A stretch of DNA of 58,417 nt from Planctomycetales bacterium (GTDB taxonomy: Bacteria; Planctomycetota; Planctomycetia; Isosphaerales; Isosphaeraceae). Under the pieces are notes generated by a model, which saw only the letters and a list, made by a program, of their open reading frames with translations, had not been told where the DNA came from and ran no database searches. The DNA lies in assembly GCA_027451885.1 (NCBI GenBank), contig DAIDHX010000156.1, forward strand, positions 1-58,417, read 5' to 3'. Each line of letters begins with the position of its first letter. Position 1 is the first letter of the stretch. The position numbers and the translations under genes are program-made. Shown here in pieces: positions 1-8,901 of the stretch.

Positions 1-633
1 TTCCCGGCCGGCGAAAAGAAGCCCCGCTCGATCGGTCAGGCGCTTGAGCTCGCCGTGCGGGCCGCGCTCACGTCGCAAAAGAAGAACCAGCTTCACGCCT
101 GGCGCTATTCGCCCGATTCGACGGACGCCGACACCTCGGTCTCCGGCTCGGTGCTCGTGGGGCTCCTGGCGGCGCGGAACGCCGGCATTGAAGTCCCGGA
201 CGAGGCGATCGACAAGGCCATCGCGTTCTACGTGTCGATGACATCCCCCTCCGGCGAGGTCGGCTACGCCGGCGGCATGGGAGGCTTCGGCGAATCAATC
301 GCCCGGAGCTCGATCGCCACGCTCGTCTACTCGATCGCCAGGCGCAAGGATTTGCCCCAGTTCAAGGCCGCGCTCGACCACCTGCGGCAACGCATCGAGC
401 AGGTGCCGCAGCTCTCCTGGCCGGAATACGGCCGTTACTACGAAGCCCAGGCGCTGTTTCAGGGCGATCTCGCAGCCTGGGAAAAATGGAACAAACTGCT
501 GGTGCGGCAACTCAAGGCCGCCCAGGCATCCAATGGAAGCTTTCGCGGCCAGCTTGGAGAAAACGTGAGCACGTCGCTCTCGCTCCTGGCCCTGGCTGTC
601 AACTTCCGCTTCCTGCCCATCTACGAACGCTAG
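1..633 (+). CDS. Prenyltransferase/squalene-oxidase-repeat protein, 5'-truncated
   Basis: The frame is open to the window edge, so this is the C-terminal 210 residues of a longer protein. The visible part has alternating helical segments typical of the alpha/alpha-toroid of squalene/oxidosqualene cyclases and prenyltransferases: an early YSPDSTDADTSVSGSV segment, then AIAFY, a GEVGYAGGMGGFGESIARSS segment, and a final NGSFRGQ..STSLSLLAL segment that resembles a repeat end. Planctomycetes carry many secreted proteins of this type with no proven substrate, so a cyclase activity should not be assumed; the DxDD catalytic motif is not in the visible part. It ends 18 bases before the redoxin gene, so the two are probably cotranscribed. 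Confidence 0.7.
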   Translation, partial: FPAGEKKPRSIGQALELAVRAALTSQKKNQLHAWRYSPDSTDADTSVSGSVLVGLLAARNAGIEVPDEAIDKAIAFYVSMTSPSGEVGYAGGMGGFGESIARSSIATLVYSIARRKDLPQFKAALDHLRQRIEQVPQLSWPEYGRYYEAQALFQGDLAAWEKWNKLLVRQLKAAQASNGSFRGQLGENVSTSLSLLALAVNFRFLPIYER

Positions 634-651
634 CCCGAACGAGGGTGCCCC

Positions 652-3594
652 ATGTTTCGTCGCTCTTCGTGCGATCTCGTCCTGGCGGGAATGCTTGTCG
701 CAACCGCGGGCGCCTGCGGATATTGCCGCGGGCAGTTTGCCGTCGTCATGCCCGCGCAGGCTACCCCGCCTGCCGCCGCCACGAACGACAAGGCCGGCCC
801 GCCGGCCAATCCCACCGTGCCCATGATCCATCTGGCCAACGGCGATTTCGCCCCAGGCGCCCTTAAGCCCTCGGATAAACCCGATCACCTGAGCTGGCAA
901 TCGAGCGCCTTCACCGATCCCTTTCTCTTCCCAACCGATCGCGTGCTTTCAATCCACTGGCCGCAAAAGCCGGGGGCTGAAAAACCCCAGGGTGCAATGT
1001 CGTTCGAGCTCACAGGCGGCGACACCATCGTGGGCGACCTCACCGGCCTCGACGCAAAGACCGTGGAAATCAACTCGCCACGCCTGGGCCGGTTCAAAAT
1101 CGATCGCACGCAGATTGTGCGGATCCTTCAGCTCAAACAGGGAGGCGAGCGCGTTTACGTGGGCCCAAGCGGGCTCGCCGGCTGGCAGGAATACCTACCT
1201 CCCGGCGAAAAAACGAAGGGTTGGCGCGAGGAGTCAGGCCAGATCCTCACCGAGCGCGATGGTGCTTCGATCCAGACCAACGTGGGGCTCCCCGAACGCG
1301 CGGTTGTGGAATTTGAGCTCTCCTGGACCAAAAAGCCTGATTTTCTCCTCGCCATCGGCACGAGCGAAGCACCCGGCCAGACCAGGAACGCGTTCCGGTT
1401 CGAGATCTGGGGCAAGGAGATCATCGTCGAACGCGAGATCGACAACGAGGCTGATGTCGAGGTCGTGCAGCCGATCGAAGACAAGGCCGGGCGCGTCAAG
1501 CTCACGGCCTACATCGACCAGGCCGAGGGGTCGATCGCGGTGTTCTCGCGCGAGGGGGCAAGACTGTGCAAGCTCAAGCTCAAGGGGTCGAAGCCTACCC
1601 CGCTCGGCCTCGGCGTGTTGCTCCAGTCCTTGCACGGCGACCTGCGGCTCGAATGGCTGCGCGTCACGCGCTGGGTGGGTGAGCTACCCCGCGAGCTGAA
1701 GTCCGAATCCGCCCGCGTACTCAGGCAAGACGGCACTTCGGTGTACTGCGACGTCAAGAGCTACGACGCCGCCAGCCGCGTGCTCGTGATCAAGGACAAG
1801 GATGATGAAAAGCGGCTCCCGCTCGACCAGATCACGAGCATCAGCCTGGCGACCAGGGAATCCAACAGCGGACGACTTGCACGCGTGCTTTACGAGGACG
1901 GCGCACGGCTTTCAGGCACAATCACCGGCGTTGAGTCCGACGCGGTCAAGTTAACCGTCCCCGGCGTCGCCACGCCGCTCAGGCTACCGCTTAAGGGCAT
2001 GCGCTCGTTGCTGATTCTCAAGCAGGACGCCAAGCTGCCCAAGAAGGAAGCGGGGATGGGAAAGCTTGAGCTCGATGGGCTCTTGCTGACCGGGAAGCTC
2101 GTCGATGGCGCGAACTCACCCCAGACTAGCTGCCTTACCTGGAAGCCGATCCTGAGCGAAACGGCAAGCGCGATCAAGCCAGATGCGTCGGGCAGAATCA
2201 TCTACCGTGAGCCTCCTCCGCAGCAGCCGCAGAATCCGAACATGCAGACGGTAGTGGTTCGCGGAGCGGTGGCCGTTGCTCCCGCGCAGCCGGCCGGAGT
2301 TGGCGGCATGATGGTTCGGTTCGCACAGGCGCTCGGCGGCGCACCGAGCACGACTTCCACGCACACGGCGAAGCCGCAGGAACGCAAGGCCCTGTTCCTC
2401 AAGGATGGCGACGTGGTTCCCGCCGTCATCAAGTCGGTCGACGAGAAGGGCGTGACCTTCAGCTCGAGCCTCTCGAGCCAGACCTTTGTGCCGCACGAAA
2501 AGCTGAAGGCGGTCGAGCTGGTGGTGGTTCCCCCCTCGGCGCCGATTCGGCTCACACGGTCCAAGCGCGACCGCCTGCTCATTTTGCCGCGCATGCAGCG
2601 CCCGTCGCCGCCGACCCAACTGATCCGCTCGGTCAGCGGCGATTATCTCCGCGGCCGCGTGATCAGGCTCGACGACAAGGCGCTCGAGGTCGAGATCCAT
2701 CTCGAAACCAAGATCATCCCCCGCGATCGGATCGCCCAGATCATCTGGCTCCATCCCGAGGAGCTGGCCGCCGAGAAGAAAACCTCCCCCGAAGCCAGCA
2801 CGCCGGCCGCGAAGGGCACGCTTGTTCAGGCCGTGCGCAACGACGGCGTGCGCATCACCTTCCAGGCGGATCGTGTGGTGGGTGATCAGGTCAAGGGCAC
2901 AAGCGAGGTGCTCGGCCCCTGCCAGGTCGAGCTCAGGACCACCGACCAGCTCCTGATTGGGCAGGGGGGCGTCAAGAAGGGGGCTGTCAAGGTACCCTAC
3001 CAGCAGTGGAAGCTCACCAATGCGGTCGATCCCAAATACCTCACGGCCAGCGAGGGGGGCGAAGGCGGTGAGTCGACAGGGGCGGAGTCTCCGCTTGTCG
3101 ACAAGCCCGCGCCTGACTTCACGCTCGAGCTGCTCGACGGCAAGAAGTTCCACCTGGCGGAATCGAAGGGCAAGATCGTGATGCTCGACTTCTGGGCCAC
3201 CTGGTGCGGCCCCTGCATCCAGGCCATGCCGCAGGTCGAGAAAGTGGCGAAGGAGTTCGCCGGGCAGGGCGTCACGCTCGTGGCCGTGAATCTCCAGGAA
3301 ACGCCCGAGCAGATCAAGTCGATGCTGGAGCGGCACAAGCTGGAGGTGAACGTCGCGCTCGATCGAGAAGGTCTCGTGGCCGAGAAATACAAGGCGGTGG
3401 CGATTCCGCAAACGGTCATCATTGACAAGGACGGCAAGGTCGCGCGCCTGTTCGTCGGCGGCGGCCCGCGTTTCGACGAGCAGCTTCGCCAGGCGCTCAA
3501 GGCGGTGATCTCAGGCGTGAAAGCACCCAGGGAGAGTGCAGCTCCCGTCGGCCCGGATGAAGCCCGGGCCACGCCAAAGCCTCGGGATCTCTAG
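652..3594 (+). CDS. Large exported multi-domain TlpA-like redoxin
   Basis: A 980-residue protein with an N-terminal signal peptide (hydrophobic stretch about residues 10-28) and a C-terminal TlpA/AhpC-type thioredoxin domain (about 817-950). The thioredoxin domain has WATWCGPC with redox cysteines C852 and C855 and a cis-Pro region (AIPQT). Between these lie about six short beta-rich modules that each run 'DG..v.G.i..l....v.l.....r.ip...i..i' (around 124-162, 353-398, 412-454, 579-622, 660-698, 727-768). A longer segment at 174-337 resembles a concanavalin-like/DUF1080 fold. The protein probably acts in the periplasm as a thiol-disulfide oxidoreductase attached to an adhesive or scaffolding body. 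The usual TlpA is about 180 residues, so the N-terminal 800 residues are the unusual part. The module assignment is my own reading. Confidence 0.8.
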   Translation: MFRRSSCDLVLAGMLVATAGACGYCRGQFAVVMPAQATPPAAATNDKAGPPANPTVPMIHLANGDFAPGALKPSDKPDHLSWQSSAFTDPFLFPTDRVLSIHWPQKPGAEKPQGAMSFELTGGDTIVGDLTGLDAKTVEINSPRLGRFKIDRTQIVRILQLKQGGERVYVGPSGLAGWQEYLPPGEKTKGWREESGQILTERDGASIQTNVGLPERAVVEFELSWTKKPDFLLAIGTSEAPGQTRNAFRFEIWGKEIIVEREIDNEADVEVVQPIEDKAGRVKLTAYIDQAEGSIAVFSREGARLCKLKLKGSKPTPLGLGVLLQSLHGDLRLEWLRVTRWVGELPRELKSESARVLRQDGTSVYCDVKSYDAASRVLVIKDKDDEKRLPLDQITSISLATRESNSGRLARVLYEDGARLSGTITGVESDAVKLTVPGVATPLRLPLKGMRSLLILKQDAKLPKKEAGMGKLELDGLLLTGKLVDGANSPQTSCLTWKPILSETASAIKPDASGRIIYREPPPQQPQNPNMQTVVVRGAVAVAPAQPAGVGGMMVRFAQALGGAPSTTSTHTAKPQERKALFLKDGDVVPAVIKSVDEKGVTFSSSLSSQTFVPHEKLKAVELVVVPPSAPIRLTRSKRDRLLILPRMQRPSPPTQLIRSVSGDYLRGRVIRLDDKALEVEIHLETKIIPRDRIAQIIWLHPEELAAEKKTSPEASTPAAKGTLVQAVRNDGVRITFQADRVVGDQVKGTSEVLGPCQVELRTTDQLLIGQGGVKKGAVKVPYQQWKLTNAVDPKYLTASEGGEGGESTGAESPLVDKPAPDFTLELLDGKKFHLAESKGKIVMLDFWATWCGPCIQAMPQVEKVAKEFAGQGVTLVAVNLQETPEQIKSMLERHKLEVNVALDREGLVAEKYKAVAIPQTVIIDKDGKVARLFVGGGPRFDEQLRQALKAVISGVKAPRESAAPVGPDEARATPKPRDL

Positions 3595-3764
3595 AAATCC
3601 GTTGCAGCCGTTCCGCACGCGGGCAACCGGGGCAAAATGGCCCCGGGAGCCCAGCCCACGCGGCGGCTGGAATTGACGGATTGGGCGGTTTCGGCGACAT
3701 ATTGGGCCACGATGCCAGGCCAGGACGCCATGCGCAGGCTGCGCACGGCTCAGGGAGCCAGGGA

Positions 3765-5183
3765 GTGGTCTTCAACTCACGCGAGTTCGCCCAGTTTTTC
3801 GCCATCCTGTGGCCCACCTACTGGGTGCTCAGACGCTTCCCCCGCGCCCAGAACGTGCTCCTGCTCGGGGCGGGTTACTATTTCTACGGCTGCGCAAGCC
3901 CGAAGTTCCTTCGCCTGCTCATCGCATCCACGCTCATGGACTACGCCTGCGGACTCTGGGTTGATCATGCCCAGGGTCCGCGCAAGCGCAAGGCCATCGT
4001 TGCGCTCAGCATGGCCCTTAACCTGGGGTTCCTCGGCTACTTCAAGTACTACAACTTCTTCGCCGAGTCGTTCCACGACCTGTTCGTGAGCATGGGCGTT
4101 CCCGTGCCGTTGCACCACTTCAACGTCATCCTCCCGGCGGGAATCTCCTTCTACACATTCCAGTCGATGAGCTATGTCATCGACGTCTACCGGGGCGACA
4201 TCAAACCCACGCGCAACCCGGTCCAGTTCGCGGCCTTTGTGTCGTTCTTCCCCCATCTGGTGGCCGGGCCGATCATGCGCCCAACGACTCTGTTGCCGCA
4301 GATCGCGAACCGGCGAAGGTTCGACCTGGCGCAGATCCAGAGCGGTTCATACCTGATCTTCTGGGGCCTATTCAAAAAGGTGGTGATCGCCGACAACCTG
4401 GAGAAGATGGTCCGCGTTCTCTTCGCGCGGAACGCGCTTGACGGCGGCGAAGCGCTGCTGGCGATCTACGCCTTCGCATTCCAGATTTACTGCGATTTTT
4501 CAGGCTATACCGACATCGCGCGCGGAGTCGCCCGCTGCCTGGGGTTTGAACTTGGGCTCAATTTCAATTTGCCCTATTTCGCCACGAGCCCCCGCGACTT
4601 CTGGAACCGCTGGCACATCAGCCTGTCCCAATGGCTCCGCGACTATCTCTATATTCCCCTGGGCGGGAGCCGGGGCGGGACCTTGCTCACGTACCGCAAC
4701 CTGCTCCTCACAATGGTCCTGGGCGGTTTCTGGCATGGGGCGAAATGGACGTTCATCGTCTGGGGTCTCTACCACGGGATTTTGCTCGTGGGCCATCGGA
4801 TGCTTTCTCCCTGGCTTGAGCGAGTTGCGCCTCGAAGCCCGAGCGGAAAAGCGCTCTGGACCGTGCTGGCGATGGTTGTGACCTTCCATCTCGTCTGCGG
4901 CGGCTGGCTGCTCTTCCGCGCTGAGACGCTCTCGCAAGCGATCGCCATGGGCACAGCCGTGGCGACCCAACCAACACTGCCGCCAACCGCGCTTGTGTCC
5001 CGGTTTCTCCTGCTCGTGCTGCCGCTGCTCGCGGTGCAGCTTGTGCAATACCAGAGGCAGGACCTGGAGGTCGTGCTCCGCTTTCCCTGGTATGCTCGCA
5101 GCGTGTTCTATACGCTCTGTTTTTATGCGATCGTGCTGGGCGGAGAATTTGGCGGCCAGCAGTTCATCTACTTTCAGTTCTAG
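3765..5183 (+). CDS. MBOAT-family membrane O-acyltransferase, AlgI-like
   Basis: A polytopic membrane-bound O-acyltransferase of the AlgI/DltB branch, which passes acyl groups across the membrane to an exported polysaccharide. I start it at GTG 3765 because the family's usual N-terminus (VVFNSREFAQFF) begins there and an AGGGAG lies 7 bases upstream; a longer TTG start at 3681 would add 28 unconserved residues. Diagnostic segments are FFPHLVAGPI, SPRDFWNRWHISLSQWLRDYLYIPLGG and GGFWHGAKWTFIVWGLYHG. H324 in WHG is the expected catalytic histidine and H337 a second conserved one. Length 472 is normal. No AlgJ/AlgX-like SGNH partner is adjacent; the SGNH protein at 43725 is far away. Substrate unknown. 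Confidence 0.9.
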   Translation: MVFNSREFAQFFAILWPTYWVLRRFPRAQNVLLLGAGYYFYGCASPKFLRLLIASTLMDYACGLWVDHAQGPRKRKAIVALSMALNLGFLGYFKYYNFFAESFHDLFVSMGVPVPLHHFNVILPAGISFYTFQSMSYVIDVYRGDIKPTRNPVQFAAFVSFFPHLVAGPIMRPTTLLPQIANRRRFDLAQIQSGSYLIFWGLFKKVVIADNLEKMVRVLFARNALDGGEALLAIYAFAFQIYCDFSGYTDIARGVARCLGFELGLNFNLPYFATSPRDFWNRWHISLSQWLRDYLYIPLGGSRGGTLLTYRNLLLTMVLGGFWHGAKWTFIVWGLYHGILLVGHRMLSPWLERVAPRSPSGKALWTVLAMVVTFHLVCGGWLLFRAETLSQAIAMGTAVATQPTLPPTALVSRFLLLVLPLLAVQLVQYQRQDLEVVLRFPWYARSVFYTLCFYAIVLGGEFGGQQFIYFQF

Positions 5184-5215
5184 CCGATCCAGTGTTGCTT
5201 GAGGGGGAGAGTCGC

Positions 5216-6091
5216 ATGGCGGCCACGCCTGGGGCGAGGCTTCGCGCAGCTTACAGCGCGGGGGCGATCATGATCCCGGGCGCGTTTAACGCGCTTTCGG
5301 CCCGGATGGTTGAGCGGGCGGGATTTGCCGCCGCTTATTTCTCCGGTGGCGCGCTTGCCGCGGGATGGGCTGGGCTTCCCGACGTGGGGCTCGTCACGCT
5401 CAGTGAATTCGCCCAGGAAGCCGCGATGGTCGCGCGGGCGACGACGCTCCCCGTGCTCGCCGACGCCGACACCGGCTTAGGTTCCACCGCCAACGTGGTA
5501 CGCACGATCCAGCTTTACGAGCAGGCGGGGCTCGCGGGGCTGCACCTCGAAGATCAGGAGATGCCCAAGCGCTGCGGGCATCTTTCGGGCAAGTCGCTGG
5601 TCGACTCCGCCACGATGGAAGCCAAGATCCGCGCAGCAGCTTCCGCCCGCGCGGATCGCGATTTTGTGATCGTCGCCCGCACCGACGCCCGTGGCGTCGA
5701 GGGCTTTGACGCCGCCGTCGAACGCGCACTCCGCTACCTCGCCGCGGGCGCAGACATGATCTTCCCCGAGGCCCTCGAATCGGCCGAGGAATTCGCCCGC
5801 TTCGCCCAGTTCGTCCAGGCCCCTCTGCTGGCGAACATGACCGAGTTCGGCAAAAGCCCGCTCTTGCCCTTCGAAAACCTGGCCGCCATGGGCTACAAGG
5901 CGGCGATCTACCCCCTCACCGCGTTTCGCGCAGCCATGCACGCCGCCGAAATCGTTTATGAAACCCTGCTCGCCGAAAAGACCCAGGCCAGCGTGCTCGG
6001 GGTGATGCAGAACCGGGCCGAGCTCTACGACCTGCTCGATTACAAGGACTGGGACGAACGCGACCGGGCGTATTTTCAGCCCGGGCATTAA
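5216..6091 (+). CDS. Isocitrate lyase/PEP mutase superfamily lyase (methylisocitrate-lyase-like)
   Basis: A 291-residue TIM-barrel lyase. Metal- and substrate-binding DADTG sits at residues 83-87, and the loop EDQEMPKRCGH carries C120, the catalytic Cys of the isocitrate/2-methylisocitrate lyase branch. That favours C-C lyase over phosphonate-forming PEP mutase, which lacks this Cys. The start at ATG 5216 follows a strong GAGGGGGAG site. Candidates are 2-methylisocitrate lyase, 2,3-dimethylmalate lyase or oxaloacetate decarboxylase-like enzymes. No methylcitrate synthase is nearby; an MmgE/PrpD protein lies 39 kb away. It lies 32 bases after the AlgI-like gene and overlaps the convergent acetolactate decarboxylase by 4 bases. 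Confidence 0.85.
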   Translation: MAATPGARLRAAYSAGAIMIPGAFNALSARMVERAGFAAAYFSGGALAAGWAGLPDVGLVTLSEFAQEAAMVARATTLPVLADADTGLGSTANVVRTIQLYEQAGLAGLHLEDQEMPKRCGHLSGKSLVDSATMEAKIRAAASARADRDFVIVARTDARGVEGFDAAVERALRYLAAGADMIFPEALESAEEFARFAQFVQAPLLANMTEFGKSPLLPFENLAAMGYKAAIYPLTAFRAAMHAAEIVYETLLAEKTQASVLGVMQNRAELYDLLDYKDWDERDRAYFQPGH

Positions 6092-6915
6092 CGTGGTTGC
6101 GCAGACTGGTCCGATCCCCGCGTGCTTTCCACGCGTTTGAGATCGTGGCTGAAATCCTGGTCGAGATTCGCGTGATCGAAGCCCTCGCTGGGGTCGAGCT
6201 TGACCACCCAGTTGCTCACGACCTGATAGCGGGCGATGCCTTCGTCCAGGTCGCAATCGAGCACGTGTCCACCGAAGGATAGATCCCGGGAAAGGAAGTG
6301 CCAGTGATACCCCGGGACCGTGACACCGCCCGCCCAGCGCGGGGAGCGCACGCCCACGAAGGTGCCGACCACGTTCTTGCGCGTCCACACGGTTTGCGAT
6401 CGGGCAGCCTCGCCCAGTGGCTTACCGGGTCCGTCCACTTGCTTCGGCACGCTTCTCACGGTGATGGAACGGGCCAGCCCGTCGAGTCGGATGGCGGCGA
6501 ACCGGTTGCGATTCTCGATCGTCTGGTCGAGCGCGGACTCGAGCGCCACCAGGCTCTCGGCGGCGGGGCAGGGGATTGTGGCGGTGGGGGCGAAGGGAAG
6601 CACAACCGCGAACGGCGTCGTACGCTCATCGCCCACGGTGCGCACGTCCCCTTCCGCAGGAACCTGGTACGCCTGGCCGTCGAGAATGATCAGCTCGCCG
6701 TCGAGCTGATCAAGCGTGCCGAGCCCAAAATCCCCCGCGCGCAGCACCTCCGCCAGGGTCGCCACGCCGTCGTAGCGGCCAACCATCAGCGCGCCAATGA
6801 CCGAAAACTGAGTAAGCTGCGCCCCCTGTGTCAATTCCTGCGCAGGCCTGGCGGGCGTGCAGGAAAGGAGTGGCACGGTCGCGATCAGAATCAGCCAGGC
6901 GAGTCGTTTCGTCAT
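6088..6915 (-). CDS. budA: Acetolactate decarboxylase, predicted lipoprotein
   Basis: Converts 2-acetolactate to acetoin. The metal site is readable: H204-W-H206 in GYHWHFLSRD and H217 in FGGHVLD, the Zn ligands of BudA/AlsD, with the usual VRTVGDE-like substrate loop upstream (about residues 70-80). Unlike the cytoplasmic Bacillus enzyme, the N-terminus is a lipobox signal: a Lys/Arg start, then LIATVPLLSC, so the mature protein should be lipid-anchored outside the inner membrane. An in-frame ATG at 6933 is also possible; 6915 gives the better signal peptide. The gene is alone on the minus strand, with no adjacent acetolactate synthase. A Tat-signal-bearing ThDP enzyme of the acetolactate-synthase superfamily is at 55745-57634. 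Confidence 0.9.
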   Translation of the reverse strand: MTKRLAWLILIATVPLLSCTPARPAQELTQGAQLTQFSVIGALMVGRYDGVATLAEVLRAGDFGLGTLDQLDGELIILDGQAYQVPAEGDVRTVGDERTTPFAVVLPFAPTATIPCPAAESLVALESALDQTIENRNRFAAIRLDGLARSITVRSVPKQVDGPGKPLGEAARSQTVWTRKNVVGTFVGVRSPRWAGGVTVPGYHWHFLSRDLSFGGHVLDCDLDEGIARYQVVSNWVVKLDPSEGFDHANLDQDFSHDLKRVESTRGSDQSAQPR

Positions 6916-7068
6916 CGTGATGGGCCCGATCATCCAGGGTCGCGGAGGTTTCTCAGTCCGATGTAAATCAGCGTGGTTCCTGACTAGAGGTTACGCGCGG
7001 AGCGTGAGACTCGATAGACTGTTATGGACGGCTTGCGAGGCGGGCCGCTTGCTGGAACAGGCGGGGAC

Positions 7069-7899
7069 ATGAAAATCCTTTTCATTGGAGACGTGGTCGG
7101 CGGCCCGGGTCGCCGCATCGTCGCTCAGGTTCTGCCCCGGATCATTCCGCGCTGGGGCATCGATCTGGTGGTTTGCAATGCGGAGAACGCGGCCGGCGGC
7201 TCGGGGCTCACTCTGAAGTGCCATGACGAGCTGCTCGAAGCCGGCGTCGACGTCTTCACCATGGGCGACCACGTCTATCGCAAGGATGAAATCTTCCGGA
7301 TCTTCGACCGCGGAGCGCTTGTGGTCCGGCCGGCGAATTTTCCCCGCGACTCGCCTGGCGAGGAGGTTGTGATCGCGCAGGCCAGGTCAGGGGTGCGCGT
7401 GGCTGTTTTCACCGTGCTCGGCCGGATGTTCATGAAGCCCGTTGACTGCCCGTTCGTGGCGGCGGATCGCGTGCTCGAGAAGGTGCGGGACGCGGCGAGC
7501 GTGATTCTCGTTGACGTCCATGCCGAGGCCACAAGCGAAAAACAGCTCCTCGGGCGCTATCTGGACGGGCGAGCTTCGGCCGTGCTGGGCACGCATACGC
7601 ACGTCACGACCGCGGATGATCAGATTCTCCGCAACGGCACGGCATACCAGACTGACGTGGGCATGACGGGCCCGTACGATTCGATCATCGGGCGGCGCTA
7701 CGACCGCGTGCTCTCGGCCACGCTGACCTGCGTTCCCTGCCACTTCGATGTTGCCAGCGGCGATCCGGAATTCCACGCTGCGCTCGTCACGGTCGATCCG
7801 GAGACGGCCCGCGCCACGGAAATCCGCCGGGTGTCGATCGACCAGAAGACGGTCCAGCGGATGCTGACCGATTCGACCGCGGCACCCGTGATCGATTAA
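7069..7899 (+). CDS. TIGR00282-type metallophosphoesterase (YmdB family)
   Basis: A 276-residue calcineurin-like phosphoesterase of the YmdB class, known as a 2',3'-cyclic-nucleotide phosphodiesterase in Bacillus. Metal-binding motifs are in order: FIGDVVGGPGR (about residues 5-15), NAENAAGGSGLT (about 38-50), GDHVYRKDE (about 66-74), DVHAEATSEK and GTHTHVTTADDQIL near the middle, and a GMTGPYDS segment. I use ATG 7069 (MKILFIGD) because the family always begins there; the longer frame from 7024 is not conserved. It is divergent from the acetolactate decarboxylase, sharing a 150-base promoter region, and its end overlaps the convergent kinase gene by 4 bases. Confidence 0.9.
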   Translation: MKILFIGDVVGGPGRRIVAQVLPRIIPRWGIDLVVCNAENAAGGSGLTLKCHDELLEAGVDVFTMGDHVYRKDEIFRIFDRGALVVRPANFPRDSPGEEVVIAQARSGVRVAVFTVLGRMFMKPVDCPFVAADRVLEKVRDAASVILVDVHAEATSEKQLLGRYLDGRASAVLGTHTHVTTADDQILRNGTAYQTDVGMTGPYDSIIGRRYDRVLSATLTCVPCHFDVASGDPEFHAALVTVDPETARATEIRRVSIDQKTVQRMLTDSTAAPVID

Positions 7900-8900
7900 G
7901 CGGATGTAAGCTGCTGGATGGATCTCACGCGTTGCACGGCGCGGCTGAGCCCTTCGATTGTGGCGCGGGGGTCTGGGAACGGCCTGTGTTCCACGAACCG
8001 CCAGCGCACCCAGCGCTCGCCGATCAAAAGCGCGGCGGCCTGCTCGAAGGCGCTGACGAGTCCGCGCGTGGGCAGATCGAGCGTGCGCACCTGCCCATAG
8101 GCATCCAGGGCGCGTTCACGCCCCGGCCCAGGCCGAACGCCCCATTCCAGCAAAAGCCTCGCCAGGTCGCAGGCGGGTGAATCAACATCCATCGCCCCAA
8201 AATCGACGAGCCCTGTCAGCCGTGCGGTCGCATGCTCGAAGAGAAAGTGCTCCGGCCGGGCGTCGCGCAGGCAGGGCTGGAGCAAAACGCGCAGCGGCGC
8301 TGCACGCTCAAGCGCAAGGAGAACCGCGGGAGCATGCTCCCGCGCGAGACTGAGCCAGGTTCTTGCAAGCGCGCGTTCGTCATCGCCCGCCTGGCTGGAT
8401 TCCAGCGCCCGCGCGAGCGTTTCGAATCCACCCTTCAGCAGGGCGACAACGGTTTCACGGCGCAGCGAAATCCCTGGCGAGCAGCGCTCGATCTGGAGAT
8501 CGCCGAATCGCTCGTGGAACCGCGCCAGCCCGGCAAGTGCGGCGGCGAGAACCGGCTCGGGAGGATCCGCGGGCCAGGGCGAGCCTGGCATCCAGGGCTC
8601 GAGCTGCCAGCACGCGCCCTCCCAGAAGCAAATGGTCTCTCCGCGTTCATCGGCGAATGGGACAGGCACGAACCCCAGCGATCGCAGCCGCGAAAGCCAG
8701 CGATGAATCTGGGCGATCTCGCCGCGCGTGCGCCCGTCCTCGGGCCAGCGTCGCAGCAGTACCGGCCCGCGCGCGGCCTCGAAGCGAAAGAGCCGCGATC
8801 CGCTCAGCCCGCCCGCCCCCTCGAGCGCGTGGATCGCCCCTCGCGGCTGCAGCACGGCGGCGTGGCGCGCAAGGATCGTGCAAACGTCCCGCCTGTCCAT
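7896..8900 (-). CDS. Aminoglycoside-phosphotransferase-fold kinase
   Basis: A 334-residue APH-type small-molecule kinase. It has the fold's N-lobe (LSGSRLFRFEAARGPVLLRRW), then a catalytic-loop variant DARPEHFLFE (normally H.D..P.N.L) and the Mg-binding segment LVDFGAMDVDSPACDLARLL. The catalytic-loop Asp is in the DAR position rather than HGD. The substrate is unknown; the family includes choline, homoserine, fructosamine and lipid head-group kinases. The start at ATG 8900 lies directly after the stop of the upstream acyltransferase (8902), so the two are cotranscribed. That context suggests a lipid or polyol substrate, which is inference only. No resistance role is indicated. Confidence 0.75.
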   Translation of the reverse strand: MDRRDVCTILARHAAVLQPRGAIHALEGAGGLSGSRLFRFEAARGPVLLRRWPEDGRTRGEIAQIHRWLSRLRSLGFVPVPFADERGETICFWEGACWQLEPWMPGSPWPADPPEPVLAAALAGLARFHERFGDLQIERCSPGISLRRETVVALLKGGFETLARALESSQAGDDERALARTWLSLAREHAPAVLLALERAAPLRVLLQPCLRDARPEHFLFEHATARLTGLVDFGAMDVDSPACDLARLLLEWGVRPGPGRERALDAYGQVRTLDLPTRGLVSAFEQAAALLIGERWVRWRFVEHRPFPDPRATIEGLSRAVQRVRSIQQLTSA

Positions 8901-8901
8901 C

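Noticed and set aside
5216-6091. A phosphonate-producing PEP mutase
   Set aside because: The loop carries the C120 of lyases and there is no phosphonopyruvate decarboxylase or transaminase next to it.
7896-8900. An aminoglycoside-resistance gene
   Set aside because: The fold is that of APH, but the family is broad and the operon context is lipid metabolism; no sign of a resistance subclass or mobile context.
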